A stretch of 64,000 nt of DNA from CBDFHC01 sp965247585 (GCA_965247585.1 CBDFHC010000003.1:1-64000); one strand, 5' to 3'; counted from the first letter of the stretch, positions 43,202 through 52,794 are shown. A program made the numbers and translations. The notes: generated by a model not told the origin, from the sequence alone.

Positions 43202-44443
43202 ATGTCTAACAGCTTTACTGACTCCGCCCGTTACTTGCTCACCTCTGAGTCCGTAACAGAAGGCCACCCTGACAAACTGTGTGACCAGGTCTCTGACGCC
43301 GTGGTTGACGCCATCTTGGCCCACGAACCCGAGGCCCGCATCGCCTGCGAGACCTCCATGACCAAGGGCCTGGTCGTCGTCATGGGTGAAATCACCACCG
43401 ATACTTACGTGGACGTGCCTGCCCTCGTTCGGGAGACTCTGCGTAAGGCCGGCTACACCGATCCGGACTACGGCATAGACTACAAGAGTTGCGGCGTAAT
43501 GGTCGCCATCCAGGAGCAATCCAAAGATATAGACATGGCCGTTAGCCAAGCGCTGGAAGTCAGGGGCGGCAAGTCCAGCGATGGCAACAGTCAAGACCTG
43601 GACCTCATCGGTGCCGGAGACCAGGGAATGATGGTCGGCTTCGCCTGCAACGAGACCCCGGAACTCATGCCCCTCCCCATCTCACTAGCCCACAGTCTAT
43701 GCCAGCGTTTGGCCTTGGTTCGCAAAGAGGGCATGCTCCCCTACCTCTGGCCGGACGGCAAGTCCCAGGTCACCGTGCAGTACGCCTACGGCGTCCCCAA
43801 GCGAGTCGACACTATCGTCGTCAGCGCCCAGCACTCCCCGGAGGTCCAACCGGACGTTCTGGAGCGTGACGTTATCGAGATGGTCGTCAAAGAGATCGTG
43901 CCCGATTCGTTGCTGGATGAAAATACCAAGATCTTCATTAACCCCAGCGGGCGCTTCGTCAACGGTGGCCCCTCCGCCGATACCGGCCTCACCGGCCGCA
44001 AGATACTTGTAGATACCTACGGCGGCCTCGCCCGTCACGGCGGCGGCGCCTTCTCCGGTAAGGACCCCACCAAGGTGGACCGTTCCGGCGCCTATGCCGC
44101 CCGCTATGTGGCGAAGAACATCGTCGCCGCCGGCCTCGCAGAGCGCGCTGAAGTGCTCATCTCCTACGCCATCGGCGTCTCCAAGCCCACTTCCATCAGC
44201 GTTGAGACTTTCGGCACCGAGAAAGTCTCATTCGACCTGATCCAGCAGTTGGTGGACCAGCACTTTGACCTGCGGCCCGCCGCCATCATCAGGGACCTGG
44301 ACCTTAGACGCCCCATCTACCACCAACTGGCCGCCTACGGCCACTTCGGCCGTGATGAGCTCAACGTTCCCTGGGAGCGCACTGACAAGGCGGCCACCCT
44401 CCGCGCCGCCGCCGGTTTGGACGGCGTCACCACCAACAAATAA
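43202..44443 (+). CDS. metK: S-adenosylmethionine synthetase
   Basis: The 413 residues show TESVTEGHPDKLCDQVSDAV, GAGDQGMMVGFACNETPELM, VNGGPSADTGLTGRKI and GGGAFSGKDPTKVDRSGAY. It makes SAM from methionine and ATP, so the upstream SAM riboswitch forms direct product feedback if the operon is co-transcribed. Spacing to ahcY is 27 bases. Confidence 0.97.
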   Translation: MSNSFTDSARYLLTSESVTEGHPDKLCDQVSDAVVDAILAHEPEARIACETSMTKGLVVVMGEITTDTYVDVPALVRETLRKAGYTDPDYGIDYKSCGVMVAIQEQSKDIDMAVSQALEVRGGKSSDGNSQDLDLIGAGDQGMMVGFACNETPELMPLPISLAHSLCQRLALVRKEGMLPYLWPDGKSQVTVQYAYGVPKRVDTIVVSAQHSPEVQPDVLERDVIEMVVKEIVPDSLLDENTKIFINPSGRFVNGGPSADTGLTGRKILVDTYGGLARHGGGAFSGKDPTKVDRSGAYAARYVAKNIVAAGLAERAEVLISYAIGVSKPTSISVETFGTEKVSFDLIQQLVDQHFDLRPAAIIRDLDLRRPIYHQLAAYGHFGRDELNVPWERTDKAATLRAAAGLDGVTTNK

Positions 44444-44483
44444 CAGGCATCAACAAGAGACCACTTCAAAAAGGCAGGTCAAA

Positions 44484-44783
44484 TTGACTAAGGTGCACGA
44501 CCGCGGCGGCTGGCCCACCGGCGATCCCATTGACACCTCTGACCACCCCATGGAGGACTGGGAGCTACACATAGACGGCCTCCGCGCCGTTCTTGCCAAA
44601 AAGGGCCTCCTCGTCACAGACCAGCTCCGCCGCGCCATCGAGAGCATTGACCCCCCACGCTACGAGACCATGCGCTACTATGAGCGCTGGACCGCCGCCG
44701 TGGAGCTCCTCCTCATCGAAAAAGGCGTGGTCACCGCCGAAGAGATCGACCGCCACATGCCTTCCGCCGAGACCTCCGCCTGA
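44484..44783 (+). CDS. Nitrile hydratase/thiocyanate hydrolase beta-type subunit, N-terminal half
   Basis: The 99 residues match the N-terminal half of nitrile hydratase beta subunits and accessory proteins: VHDRGGWPTGDPIDTSDHPM, DWELHIDGLRAVLAKKG, RYETMRYYERWTAAVELLL and EKGVVTAEEI. TTG 44484 is chosen as start. It overlaps the next gene by one base (TGATG). In thiocyanate hydrolase (scnB-scnA-scnC order) the beta chain is likewise split in two genes followed by the metal subunit. Confidence 0.82.
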   Translation: MTKVHDRGGWPTGDPIDTSDHPMEDWELHIDGLRAVLAKKGLLVTDQLRRAIESIDPPRYETMRYYERWTAAVELLLIEKGVVTAEEIDRHMPSAETSA

Positions 44784-45085
44784 TGCACCAGATCGCCACA
44801 GCGCCACAGCGCTTCAACCCCGGCGACCTTGTGCGCGTCCGCCGCCAGGCTCCAGCCGGCCACGTCCGCACTCCCGCCTACATCATGGACAAGACCGGCG
44901 CCATCCTTCGGGTGCAGGGCGCCTTTCGCAACCCCGAGTCCATCGCCTACGGCGGCGACGGCCTGCCTGCCATGCCCCTCTATCTCGTTCGCTTCAACCA
45001 GGGCGAGATCTGGGACTCTTACTCCGGGCCCCCAAACGACACCCTTTCCATGGACCTGTTTGACCATTGGCTGGAACCCGCCTGA
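44783..45085 (+). CDS. Nitrile hydratase/thiocyanate hydrolase beta-type subunit, C-terminal half
   Basis: The 100 residues resemble the SH3-like C-terminal domain of nitrile hydratase beta: RFNPGDLVRVRRQAPAGHVR, TPAYIMDKTGAILRVQGAF, and LYLVRFNQGEIWD. It corresponds to the separate small chain in thiocyanate hydrolase (ScnA-like) or the three-subunit ToyJKL-type nitrile hydratase. Confidence 0.82.
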   Translation: MHQIATAPQRFNPGDLVRVRRQAPAGHVRTPAYIMDKTGAILRVQGAFRNPESIAYGGDGLPAMPLYLVRFNQGEIWDSYSGPPNDTLSMDLFDHWLEPA

Positions 45086-45100
45086 ACCAAGGAGAAGCTC

Positions 45101-45748
45101 ATGACAGAGCACAACCACCCCCACGATACTCCACATCCCGGCACCGCCCAGAACGCCGAACCCGGCTACTACGCCCGGCGTGTCCGCGCCCTGGAAGCCG
45201 CCCTCGTGCAAAAGGGCGTCTGCACCGCCTCCGAGGTTGAAAGGGCGGTCCACGAAATGGAGCTCCGCTCCCCCGCCGATGGGGGACGGGTCGTCGCCCG
45301 CGCCTGGGTGGACCCGGGATACAAGGCCCGCCTCCTGGCCAACGGCAAGCCCGCCGTCGCCGAGATGGGCTACGATGTCACCGATGATATGCCCGAGTTG
45401 GTGGTGGTGGAGAACACAGACCAACTCCGCTACCTGGTGGTCTGCACCCTATGCTCCTGCTACCCGCGATGGCTCCTGGGACGCCCGCCGGACTGGTACA
45501 AGAGCCTCTCTTACCGCTCTCGGGCCGTCGTTGAACCTAGGAGCGTCATGGCGGAGTTCGGCCTGGACGTCCACCCAGACACCGGAGTAGAAGTCCTGGA
45601 TAGCACCGCCGACGTCCGATACCTCGTCATCCCCCAGCGCCCCCCCGGCACGGACGGCCTCAGCGAAGACGAGCTGGCCAAGCTGGTCACCCGCGACAGC
45701 ATGGTCGGCGCCGCCGACGCCCTCGCCCCCCAGCTAGCCGCAGACTAG
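45101..45748 (+). CDS. Cobalt-type nitrile hydratase/thiocyanate hydrolase catalytic subunit
   Basis: The 215-residue alpha-type chain carries the metal-binding claw VCTLCSC at residues 114-120; the Thr in CTLCSC marks the cobalt (rather than iron) type, with C118 and C120 oxidised in known enzymes. Other motifs are ARAWVDPGYKARLLANG and YKSLSYRSRAVVEPRSVM. It hydrates nitriles to amides or hydrolyses thiocyanate. No dedicated cobalt chaperone is seen unless the first small gene doubles as one. It is the end of the run that begins at the SAM riboswitch. Confidence 0.87.
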   Translation: MTEHNHPHDTPHPGTAQNAEPGYYARRVRALEAALVQKGVCTASEVERAVHEMELRSPADGGRVVARAWVDPGYKARLLANGKPAVAEMGYDVTDDMPELVVVENTDQLRYLVVCTLCSCYPRWLLGRPPDWYKSLSYRSRAVVEPRSVMAEFGLDVHPDTGVEVLDSTADVRYLVIPQRPPGTDGLSEDELAKLVTRDSMVGAADALAPQLAAD

Positions 45749-45816
45749 CGCCCCGGCATAGAAGGGTCCCCTCAAAAATAGAGGCCTTTCTCCGACATGC
45801 CGCCCGGCCGTAAATC

Positions 45817-46065
45817 GGGGAGTGCAGAGGATGTAATCCCCCTCTGCCGGGAGTCTGAGGGTGTCCCTCAGAAAAACTTTTAAAAACCTTCCTGGGCGGG
45901 TGGGTGGGAACCACCAACCTTCGATTTGTAGCCCTTAGGAGCAACCAAGCTTCGCCCTAACTGTTCTCCACCTCATAGTTCATCCTGCTGATATGTCATG
46001 TCCTTCTGAGTCCGTACGTGAGAATCTAGGAATCTGGGTGGGGCTGGGCCAGTAAGTCCCACCGC
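45817..46065 (+). repeat. Intergenic repeats R1 (copy d) and R2 (copy c) in tandem
   Basis: R1 (45817-45990) has three hairpins: GCAGAGG with CCTCTGC, CTGAGGG with CCCTCAG, and GGTGG with CCACC; it ends CGATTTGTAGCCC and a shared tail to about 45990. R2 follows directly (45991-46065), here diverged. The whole block recurs 360 bases on. Confidence 0.93.
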
Positions 46066-46176
46066 TTCGCCTTGTCTCGCTTTTCCAGCCCAAAGTATTC
46101 GCCAGCTCTGCCGGTACACCTTAGAAATTACTGCCTCGGTAGTGGCCTCTATCATCCGCTCGTTAAACCCCACAAG

Positions 46177-46425
46177 GAGGAGTGCAGAGGGTGTCATCCC
46201 CCTCTGCCGGGAGTCTGAGGGTGTCCCTCAGAAAAACTTTTAAAAACCTTCCTGGGCGGGATGGTGGGAACCACCAACCTTCGATTTGTAGCCCTTAGGA
46301 GCGGCCAAGCTTCGCCCTAACTGTTCTCCACCTCATAGTTCATCCTGCTGATATGTCATGTCATTCTGAGTCCGCCCGTGAGGATCGAAGAATCTGGGTG
46401 TGGTGGGAGAGCACGTCCAATCCTG
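46177..46425 (+). repeat. Intergenic repeats R1 (copy e) and R2 (copy d) in tandem
   Basis: The R1 part is almost identical to 45817-45990 over about 175 bases; the R2 part (46351-46425) is closest to that at 19145. The two blocks fill most of the 850-bp gap 45749-46597, which shows no gene. Recent duplication of the R1+R2 unit is likely. Confidence 0.93.
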
Positions 46426-46597
46426 GCCCCCACTATCGCTGTTCCAGCCTAAATTATTCACAATCTCGTGCAGGTTATAAGGGAACAGGTGCCCCACAGA
46501 ATCAAAACCATCCCTGGCGGGGCCGCTCTCAACCGGCATGTGGGATTCCCAGAAAACCATTCGAGCCAAACGGGCTGGCATCACCAACCTTTGATTC

Positions 46598-47284
46598 TCA
46601 TCTCTCTGGACCATCCCCCAGAAACAACTCCCTCCGTTGCGCCGGTATCTCCTCCACCAACCGCTCAATGTGGCCCAACAGCTCCAACCTCGCCCACACC
46701 ACCCCCATCCCTCCTGACTGACTATCGTGGCACAGAATCGCCTCCCACTGCGCCTGCCGGTCTCGGCTTACCCCCAACCTAAACGTCACTTCCGCCTCCG
46801 GCCTCCCCTGGAACCTGCTGTGTCTGAACCGCTGGTTCAACCCACTCGCCGCCTCTTCAGATAGCGCCCACAGGTACAGACCGGCCCCCGTGCTCTTCGC
46901 CGATTCGAACGCCGCCTCCGTCGCCGCCACGTGGTCGCTGTGCCCCGTTATCCCACCCCAATCGAACGCCAGATAAAAGTCCACCGGCCCCGCCTCCTCC
47001 ACCCGCCGCACCCTCTCTGCCAGCGGCACGTCGGCTAGCCCCCCGTCCGGATACTCCAACAACCGGTATTCCGAGAGGCCCAGCTTCCTGCTGGCCCGCT
47101 CCAGCTCCCCGGTCCGCCGCCTCGCCAACGCCGCCGGGTCACCCGTGGCGCCCAGCGTCGAGTTCTCGCCCTGCGTGAACACCAGCGCCTCCACCGCCAC
47201 CGAGTGGCGTCGAAGCCACGCTATGACCGCCCCAACCCCAAACGACTCATCGTCCGGGTGCGCCAACACCGCCAGCGCCTTCAT
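46598..47284 (-). CDS. PIG-L/LmbE-family zinc deacetylase
   Basis: The 228 residues begin MKALAVLAHPDDESFGVGAV with the AHPDDE metal motif and contain GGITGHSDHVAAT with the third zinc His. Such enzymes deacetylate N-acetylglucosamine-type sugars, including thiol-cofactor precursors. ATG 47284 follows GGGAGG; an upstream in-frame start is less likely. It is co-directional with the amidohydrolase gene. Confidence 0.88.
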   Translation of the reverse strand: MKALAVLAHPDDESFGVGAVIAWLRRHSVAVEALVFTQGENSTLGATGDPAALARRRTGELERASRKLGLSEYRLLEYPDGGLADVPLAERVRRVEEAGPVDFYLAFDWGGITGHSDHVAATEAAFESAKSTGAGLYLWALSEEAASGLNQRFRHSRFQGRPEAEVTFRLGVSRDRQAQWEAILCHDSQSGGMGVVWARLELLGHIERLVEEIPAQRRELFLGDGPER

Positions 47285-47307
47285 GCCCGCCACCTCCCCC
47301 AACACAC

Positions 47308-48693
47308 CTACTCCGGTGGCAGCCGGATGGCGAACGGAACGTTCGGGTACTTCTCCACCAGCCGCCTCCACGCCCGCCGGCCCACCTCATCCGCCTCCGC
47401 CACCAGCGCCCCCTCATCCATCGTCAGCACCTTCCCCTCCCACATCAGCCACCTCCCATCAACCATCACCGATTCTATATCCGAAGGCTGACCGTTGCTT
47501 ACGAAGCTGGAGACTATCCGGTTGGTGGGCAACAGGTTCACCCTCCGGGCGTCCACCACAAACAGGTCCGCCTTCTTTCCCACCTCCAGCGAACCGATGC
47601 TCTCCGCCATACCCAGCGCCCTTGCCCCGCCCATCGTCGTCATCTCCAGAATATCCTCCGGCTGCGGCTTCTCCCCGTCCCCCCTAAGAATCCGCTCCGT
47701 GAACATGCCAGTGCGCATCACCTCCACCATGTCCTGCGTATTATTGTCCGTCCCCATGCCAATGGTGCAGCCCGCCTCCCGCATAGCCGGTATCGGCGGT
47801 ATCATCCCTCGCCGCGCCGCCATCGCCGGCTGGTGCGAAACGTTCGTGCCGCTGCTCCCCATCAACGCAATCTCCGTACTGTCCAGGAACCGGCAGTGGG
47901 CCGCCAGCAACTCCGGGCCCAAAAAATCGTTGGCGAACAGGCTTTGCGTTGGCCTGACGCCCCGCATCCGCATCAAAGATTCCACCTCCAGCAGGCTCTG
48001 GTTTAGGTGGATCGTGTACCTGGCGCCGTACCGCTCCGCCAGCTCCCGCACCGCCGCTAGCAGCTCCGGCGAGCTGGTCTCCACCAGTTGCGCCGACGCC
48101 ATGCAGCTAATCCGGCCCTCCTCCTTGCCATGCCACGCCTCGAACATCCTGCCCGCCCGCTCAATCTCCGTTTGCCGCAGCTCCTCCGAGTACTTCCATA
48201 CCGGCTCGCCCGGTCGGTAACCCTGCTGCACCACCCCGTCCGACGCGCTCTCCGCCAACACCCACCGCAGTCCCGTCTGGGCCAGCGCTCCGGCGTACCC
48301 CGCCACGTTGCTGCCTATCTCCACCACCGTTGTGCTGCCGGACCGGATAGCCTCCAGCGCGCTGAGGCTGGCGATCACCCCCCGCTCCTCTCCCGAGGCC
48401 ATTGCCGCCGCCGCCTCCGGAAACCGGTAGCTGGCTGGAAACCCGAAATCGTCCGCAATCCCCCGGTTGAACAGACTCGTCGCGTGGGAGTGGCAGTTTA
48501 TTAGACCCGGGAACACCGCCTTTCCCCGTCCGTCTAGGGGTGGAATGTTCGGGTGATCCCTAACTACGTCCTCCGTGCGTCCTACGGCGGCTATGACGCC
48601 GCCAGACACCGCCAGCGCCCCGTCATGGAGCACCGTGCGGCCCGCGTCACCCGTTACTATCGTCGCATGGGCTATTACTACTGTGGATTCCAC
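47308..48693 (-). CDS. TRZ/ATZ-type chlorohydrolase-family amidohydrolase
   Basis: The 461-residue metal-dependent amidohydrolase has VFPGLINCHSHATSLFNRG with the HxH motif, YTIHLNQSLLEVES, GTNVSHQPAMAARRGMIPP and GMGTDNNTQDMVE, and a C-terminal VGKKADLFVVDARR. Family members deaminate or dechlorinate N-heterocycles or guanine/adenosine-type substrates. It precedes the deacetylase gene by about 20 bases. Confidence 0.85.
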   Translation of the reverse strand: MESTVVIAHATIVTGDAGRTVLHDGALAVSGGVIAAVGRTEDVVRDHPNIPPLDGRGKAVFPGLINCHSHATSLFNRGIADDFGFPASYRFPEAAAAMASGEERGVIASLSALEAIRSGSTTVVEIGSNVAGYAGALAQTGLRWVLAESASDGVVQQGYRPGEPVWKYSEELRQTEIERAGRMFEAWHGKEEGRISCMASAQLVETSSPELLAAVRELAERYGARYTIHLNQSLLEVESLMRMRGVRPTQSLFANDFLGPELLAAHCRFLDSTEIALMGSSGTNVSHQPAMAARRGMIPPIPAMREAGCTIGMGTDNNTQDMVEVMRTGMFTERILRGDGEKPQPEDILEMTTMGGARALGMAESIGSLEVGKKADLFVVDARRVNLLPTNRIVSSFVSNGQPSDIESVMVDGRWLMWEGKVLTMDEGALVAEADEVGRRAWRRLVEKYPNVPFAIRLPPE

Positions 48694-48740
48694 GTCATTC
48701 CCTCATCACTGGTCTTGCTTGCCGCGGTGTTCCCAGGTTG

Positions 48741-49259
48741 TCATAACCCTACACCCCCCCTCAGTGCAATCGAAGAGAGGTCCAGGTTGGCCTCCACCAC
48801 CTCGTCGGCGGTCACCTCCACGAAGTAAACGAAGTCCACCACGTACTGCCTGTCGGTCAATAGCAGGTCCACTTCAAACGGCAGCGAGATTATCACGTCC
48901 GCGCCCACGCTGTTATCTCCCGTCCTCCTCACGTTCTCCACCCTCCACTGAACGTCCGCTTCCAGCGCCAGCCTGACCGCCGACTCCACCGCGGACCCGG
49001 CCAACGGTATATCCCCCGTCACCTGATCGGTAATATCCCCGGCCAGCTCCGGAAGCCCGGTTGCCACCCAACTCTGCACCGCGGCCAGCAATTCCGCGGT
49101 TCGCGGTTGCAGTTGGAGCGGGGGTGGGGGAGTCGGAGTGGGTGTAGGTGTAGGCGTGGGCGTAGGCGTGGGCGTAGGCGTGGGAGTGGGGTCGCCACCA
49201 CATCCTGCCACCGCCGCCAGCACCACCAACGGGACCAAAAACACCAGTAATCTCTTCAA
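48741..49259 (-). CDS. Lipoprotein with Thr-Pro repeat stalk
   Basis: The 172 residues have a lipoprotein signal (LLVFLVPLVVLAAVAGC, Cys near 20), a run of about ten Thr-Pro pairs that would form an extended stalk, and a C-terminal domain of about 120 residues that I do not recognise (QSWVATGLPELAGDI, VEVTADEVVEANLDLS). The repeat DNA is hexameric and may vary in length between strains. Confidence 0.7.
   Translation of the reverse strand: MKRLLVFLVPLVVLAAVAGCGGDPTPTPTPTPTPTPTPTPTPTPPPPLQLQPRTAELLAAVQSWVATGLPELAGDITDQVTGDIPLAGSAVESAVRLALEADVQWRVENVRRTGDNSVGADVIISLPFEVDLLLTDRQYVVDFVYFVEVTADEVVEANLDLSSIALRGGVGL
49136..49195 (-). repeat. Hexanucleotide repeat encoding Thr-Pro
   Basis: Ten or so units of GTGGGC/GTAGGC type on the plus strand encode (TP)n on the minus strand. 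In-frame six-base units mean that slippage would change the stalk length without shifting the frame. Confidence 0.85.
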
Positions 49260-49325
49260 ATGTCCATCCCCTGCTGTTGGCGTTGCCGCCCTTTTACTCT
49301 ATTTAGTGGTGCCATCGCAAGGCCA

Positions 49326-50978
49326 CTAATACGAACCCTTCCTGAACGAAAATGACCGCTCCTCCTTGGTGATCATCTCCAGAAACGCCGGCTTTCCGGA
49401 GGCCGTAACCTTCTGCGCCCGCTGAATCGCCGGTACAATCTGGTCAGGGGTTGTCACCTTCTCGTTGTAGCACCCCATCGCCTCCGCCACCATTGCGTAG
49501 TCCCCGCCCGTGTACTTCGTGCCGTAAAGCTCGTTCGCCGTCGGGAACGCCTCCGGCCCGTATATCCCCATCACCGAGTTGTTCAGCACAATGGTTATCA
49601 CCGGGATCCGCTCCCGCACCGCCGTCTCCACGTCCAGACCCACCATCCCAAACGCGTAATCGCCCATCACGTTCACCACCGTCTTCTCCGGCGCTGCCAT
49701 CTTCGCGCCGAAGGCCAGCCCAAGCCCGTAGCCTAGCTGCGTCGACTTCCCCCAACCTATAAACCCCCTGGGCGATATCGTCTCGAAGAACGGCACCATC
49801 TCGTCCCGTGGGCTCCCCGAATCGTGGGTAACTATGCTCTGCTTCCGGTCCAGCGTATTCATCAGGTCTCGAATCACCCGGTAGGGGCTCAGCGGCGTCT
49901 CATCCGAATTCAGCCGCGGCGTCCACTCCTTCATCCATTCATCCTTCACCGCTTTCACCTCCCTGACGGCCTCCGGCCTGTCCCTCTTTCCGGAATCCCC
50001 CGCTATGCTTTTCACCTCTTCAATCAGGGCTTGCAGCACCAGCTTGGCGTCCCCTATCACCGCGTGGTCCGTCTGGTACTCCTTGTTTACGTCCCCATCG
50101 TCGTTGGTACAGTGGACAATCACCTTCCCATCGGGAATGTCGACTCCGAACCCCGTCATCGTGAAGCTGCACCCAATCCCGAACACCAGGTCCGCCTCTC
50201 GAAGGAAGTGCACCACCGGCGCCGTGGTGGTCGCCCCCCCGGAGCCGAGCGACAGGGGATGGTTCTCCGGAAATACGCTCTTCCCTGACAGCGTCGTCAT
50301 CACCGGCGCCTGCACCAGCTCCGCCAGCTCAATCAGCTCATCCCACGCCTCCGCGTACAAGATGCCCTGACCCGCGTGTATCACCGACCGGCTGGCGCCC
50401 CATAGCGCCCGAGCCGCATCTCGCACGTCCTGCGGGTCCCCCGCGGACCGGTGCGCCTTCACCGGCACGTAGGCTGGTATCTCCCCCGTTACCTCCGCCC
50501 TCAGAATATCGGACGGTAGCTCCAGCATCACCGGATTGGGACGCCCCGTCCTCAGCTTAGTGAACGCCCGGCGCATCATCTCCGGAATCCGTCTCGTCAT
50601 ATTCACCTGGTCCACCCACTTGGTCACGTCGCGGTAGCTTCGGCTGGGGTTAAAATTTGGCGGTACTCCGCTATGGTCCAGCCCCACCGCCGCTGGCAGC
50701 AGCAGAATCGGCACCGAGTCCGCGTACGCCTGCGCCACCCCGGCAAACGCGTTCTCCACCCCCGCCCCTGCCTGCATGGTGAACACTCCCAACCTCCGGC
50801 CATTATTCACCCGGCTGAAGCCATCGGCCAGGTTGACTCCCACCCGTTCCTGTCGAAAAATCAACGGCCTGATCCCCGCCTTGGCCGCCGCCTCCTCCAG
50901 CGAGTTGAACGGGATACACCCCATGAAGTCCACGCCTTCTTGCTTCAATATCCTGGCTACTAGATCGGCGCCGTTCAT
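49326..50978 (-). CDS. Thiamine-diphosphate-dependent enzyme, acetolactate synthase-like
   Basis: The 550 residues show the N-terminal pyrimidine domain (RQERVGVNLADGFSRVNNG), a middle domain and the ThDP-binding motif VMGDYAFGMVGLDVETAVRE, then VLNNSVMGIYG. The catalytic Glu appears in FRQERVG. The family includes acetolactate synthases, oxalyl-CoA decarboxylases and benzaldehyde lyases; no small regulatory subunit is nearby, so a catabolic carboligase or decarboxylase is likelier than branched-chain synthesis. Confidence 0.82.
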   Translation of the reverse strand: MNGADLVARILKQEGVDFMGCIPFNSLEEAAAKAGIRPLIFRQERVGVNLADGFSRVNNGRRLGVFTMQAGAGVENAFAGVAQAYADSVPILLLPAAVGLDHSGVPPNFNPSRSYRDVTKWVDQVNMTRRIPEMMRRAFTKLRTGRPNPVMLELPSDILRAEVTGEIPAYVPVKAHRSAGDPQDVRDAARALWGASRSVIHAGQGILYAEAWDELIELAELVQAPVMTTLSGKSVFPENHPLSLGSGGATTTAPVVHFLREADLVFGIGCSFTMTGFGVDIPDGKVIVHCTNDDGDVNKEYQTDHAVIGDAKLVLQALIEEVKSIAGDSGKRDRPEAVREVKAVKDEWMKEWTPRLNSDETPLSPYRVIRDLMNTLDRKQSIVTHDSGSPRDEMVPFFETISPRGFIGWGKSTQLGYGLGLAFGAKMAAPEKTVVNVMGDYAFGMVGLDVETAVRERIPVITIVLNNSVMGIYGPEAFPTANELYGTKYTGGDYAMVAEAMGCYNEKVTTPDQIVPAIQRAQKVTASGKPAFLEMITKEERSFSFRKGSY

Positions 50979-51149
50979 CTTCTTACCCCTTTCCCCTGCT
51001 CTGATGGACCGCTCGTCGGCCCGTTCATCCTAGTACGCCGCAATCCCCATGTCCAGGTCAACATTCACCTACTCCTAACGCCTGACCTGCCCACTTGCGC
51101 CCCTCGAAGATGGTAGAATTGCCATCGTCTCACGGGCCTATGAAAAACG

Positions 51150-51250
51150 AGAGTGCAGAGGGGCGAAGCCCCCCGGGTCGAGGGACCCGGTCCCGAGACC
51201 CCGATTCCAATCACGGCCGTGATTCTGAGGGTATCCCTCAGAAATTAATT
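51150..51250 (+). repeat. Intergenic repeat R1, copy f (partial, with extra hairpins)
   Basis: It begins GAGTGCAGAGGGGC, contains GGGGCGAAGCCCC and CCGGGTCGAGGGACCCGG hairpins not seen in other copies, then GATTCTGAGGGTATCCCTCA. The third hairpin part is missing. The rest of 50979-51328 shows no gene. Confidence 0.75.
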
Positions 51251-51328
51251 GTCCCCTCCTTGCTATCCAGCAAGGAGGCCAGGGGAACGGTCGGAAGGGT
51301 TTTTCAGCGTCCTGATACACGAGGTCAA

Positions 51329-52794
51329 ATGCCAGTTCCCATAAAGTTCGGCACCGACGGTTGGCGAGCCATCATCGCCGATGATTTCACCTTCGATAAC
51401 GTGGCTCTATGCGCCCAGGGCGTCGCCGCTTATACCAAGGCGAACCCCTCGCCGGAGCGAGGCCTCCTCGTTGGCTATGACACCCGCTTCGCCTCCCCAG
51501 ACTTCGCCGCCCGCACCGCCGAGGTATTCGCTGCCAACGGCATCCCCACCCTCTTGTGCGCGAGGTATTCGCTGCCAACGGCATCCCCACCCTCTTGTGC
51601 GATAAGCCAACACCTACGCCGGTGGTCACCTTCAACGTCCTGTCCCGCCACACCGCTGGCGCCGCCGTAATCACTGCCAGCCACAATCCGCCTCAGTGGA
51701 ACGGCTTCAAATTCAAGCCCGACTACGCCGGCAGCGCCTCTCCGGAGATCATCGCTCAGATCGAAGATCAGATCGCCCAGGCCCAGCAGCGGCCCGTCTC
51801 CCGCCTCCCCCTGGAACAAGCGCTGTCCAACGGCGCCGTAAAAATGGTCGACGCCACCCTCCCCTATATGGCGCACCTGGCGAAGTTCGTTGACCTGGAT
51901 TCCCTCAAACGCTCCGGCCTCAACATCGCCGTCGATGCCATGCACGGCGCCGGGGCCGGCTACCTCCCCGCCCTCCTCGACGGCGCCCGCGGCGTCGTCA
52001 CCGAGATTCGCGGCGAGTACAACCCCGCCTTCCCTGGAATGCAGCAGCCGGAGCCCATCGCCCACAACCTCGGCCCCCTTTCGGACCTCGTCGTCCAGTC
52101 CAACGCCGATGTCGGCATCGCCTATGACGGCGACGCCGACCGCCTCGGCATCATTGATGAGCGGGGCCGCTACCTCTCAACCCTCCAGGTCTTCGCCCTC
52201 CTCGCACTCTACCTGCTAGAGGCCAGGGGCGAGCGCGGTCCCATCGTCAAGTCCCTCACCTCCTCCAGCATGCTGTTCAGGCTGGGCCAGTTATTTGAGG
52301 TCCCTGTGCTGGAAACCGGCGTCGGCTTCAAGTTCGCCAGCCCTCTCATGCTAAGGGAAAACGCCCTCATGGCCGGCGAAGAAAGCGGTGGCTACGCCTT
52401 CCGCGGCCACATCCCAGAGCGCGACGGCATCCTCAGCAGTCTCCTCCTTCTGGACTTCATGGTCCGAATGGACAAGCGGCCTTCGGAGCTGTTTCAGCAC
52501 CTGTTCGACCGTGTTGGCGAGCACCACTTCGGCCGCCGTGACATCGCCTTCGAGGCGCAAGCCCGGCCCAAGCTCGAACAAAGCCTCAGCAACGGCACCT
52601 CCGCCAGCGAGATCGCCGGCTTGAAAGTCACCTCCGTGGACACCATCGAAGGAGTTCGCTTCCACTTTAACCAGAGCTGGCTCGCCATCCGCTTCTCCGG
52701 CACCGAACCCCTGGTCCGGATCTACGCCGAGGCAGACCACCCGGATCGCGTCAACGCTCTCCTTGATGGCGCCGCCGCCCTCTTGGGAACCTAG
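51329..52794 (+). pseudogene. Phosphoglucomutase/phosphomannomutase, frameshifted by a 41-bp tandem duplication
   Basis: The gene starts at ATG 51329 (GAGG five bases upstream) with VPIKFGTDGWRAIIADDFT. Two adjacent copies of a 41-base unit (51521-51561, 51562-51602) shift the frame. With one copy removed the protein is 474 residues: EVFAANGIPTLLC then DKPTPTPVVTF, the phosphoserine loop VITASHNPPQWNGFKFK, metal loop AYDGDADRLGIIDERG, GEESGGYAFRG and RFSGTEPLVRIYAE. As it stands no full-length enzyme can be made. Real mutation, phase-variable slippage or assembly error are all possible; the next gene is the related sugar-phosphate isomerase. Confidence 0.88.
51521..51602 (+). repeat. 41-bp direct tandem duplication inside the phosphohexomutase gene
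   Basis: The two units begin GAGGTATTCGCTGCCAACGG and agree at 40 of 41 positions, differing at the last base. Since 41 is not a multiple of three, gain or loss of one unit switches the reading frame. Confidence 0.95.

Noticed and set aside
45749..46597. CRISPR array in the repeat-rich gap
   Set aside because: The repeats are about 175 bases long, only two units occur, spacing is irregular and no cas gene is near.
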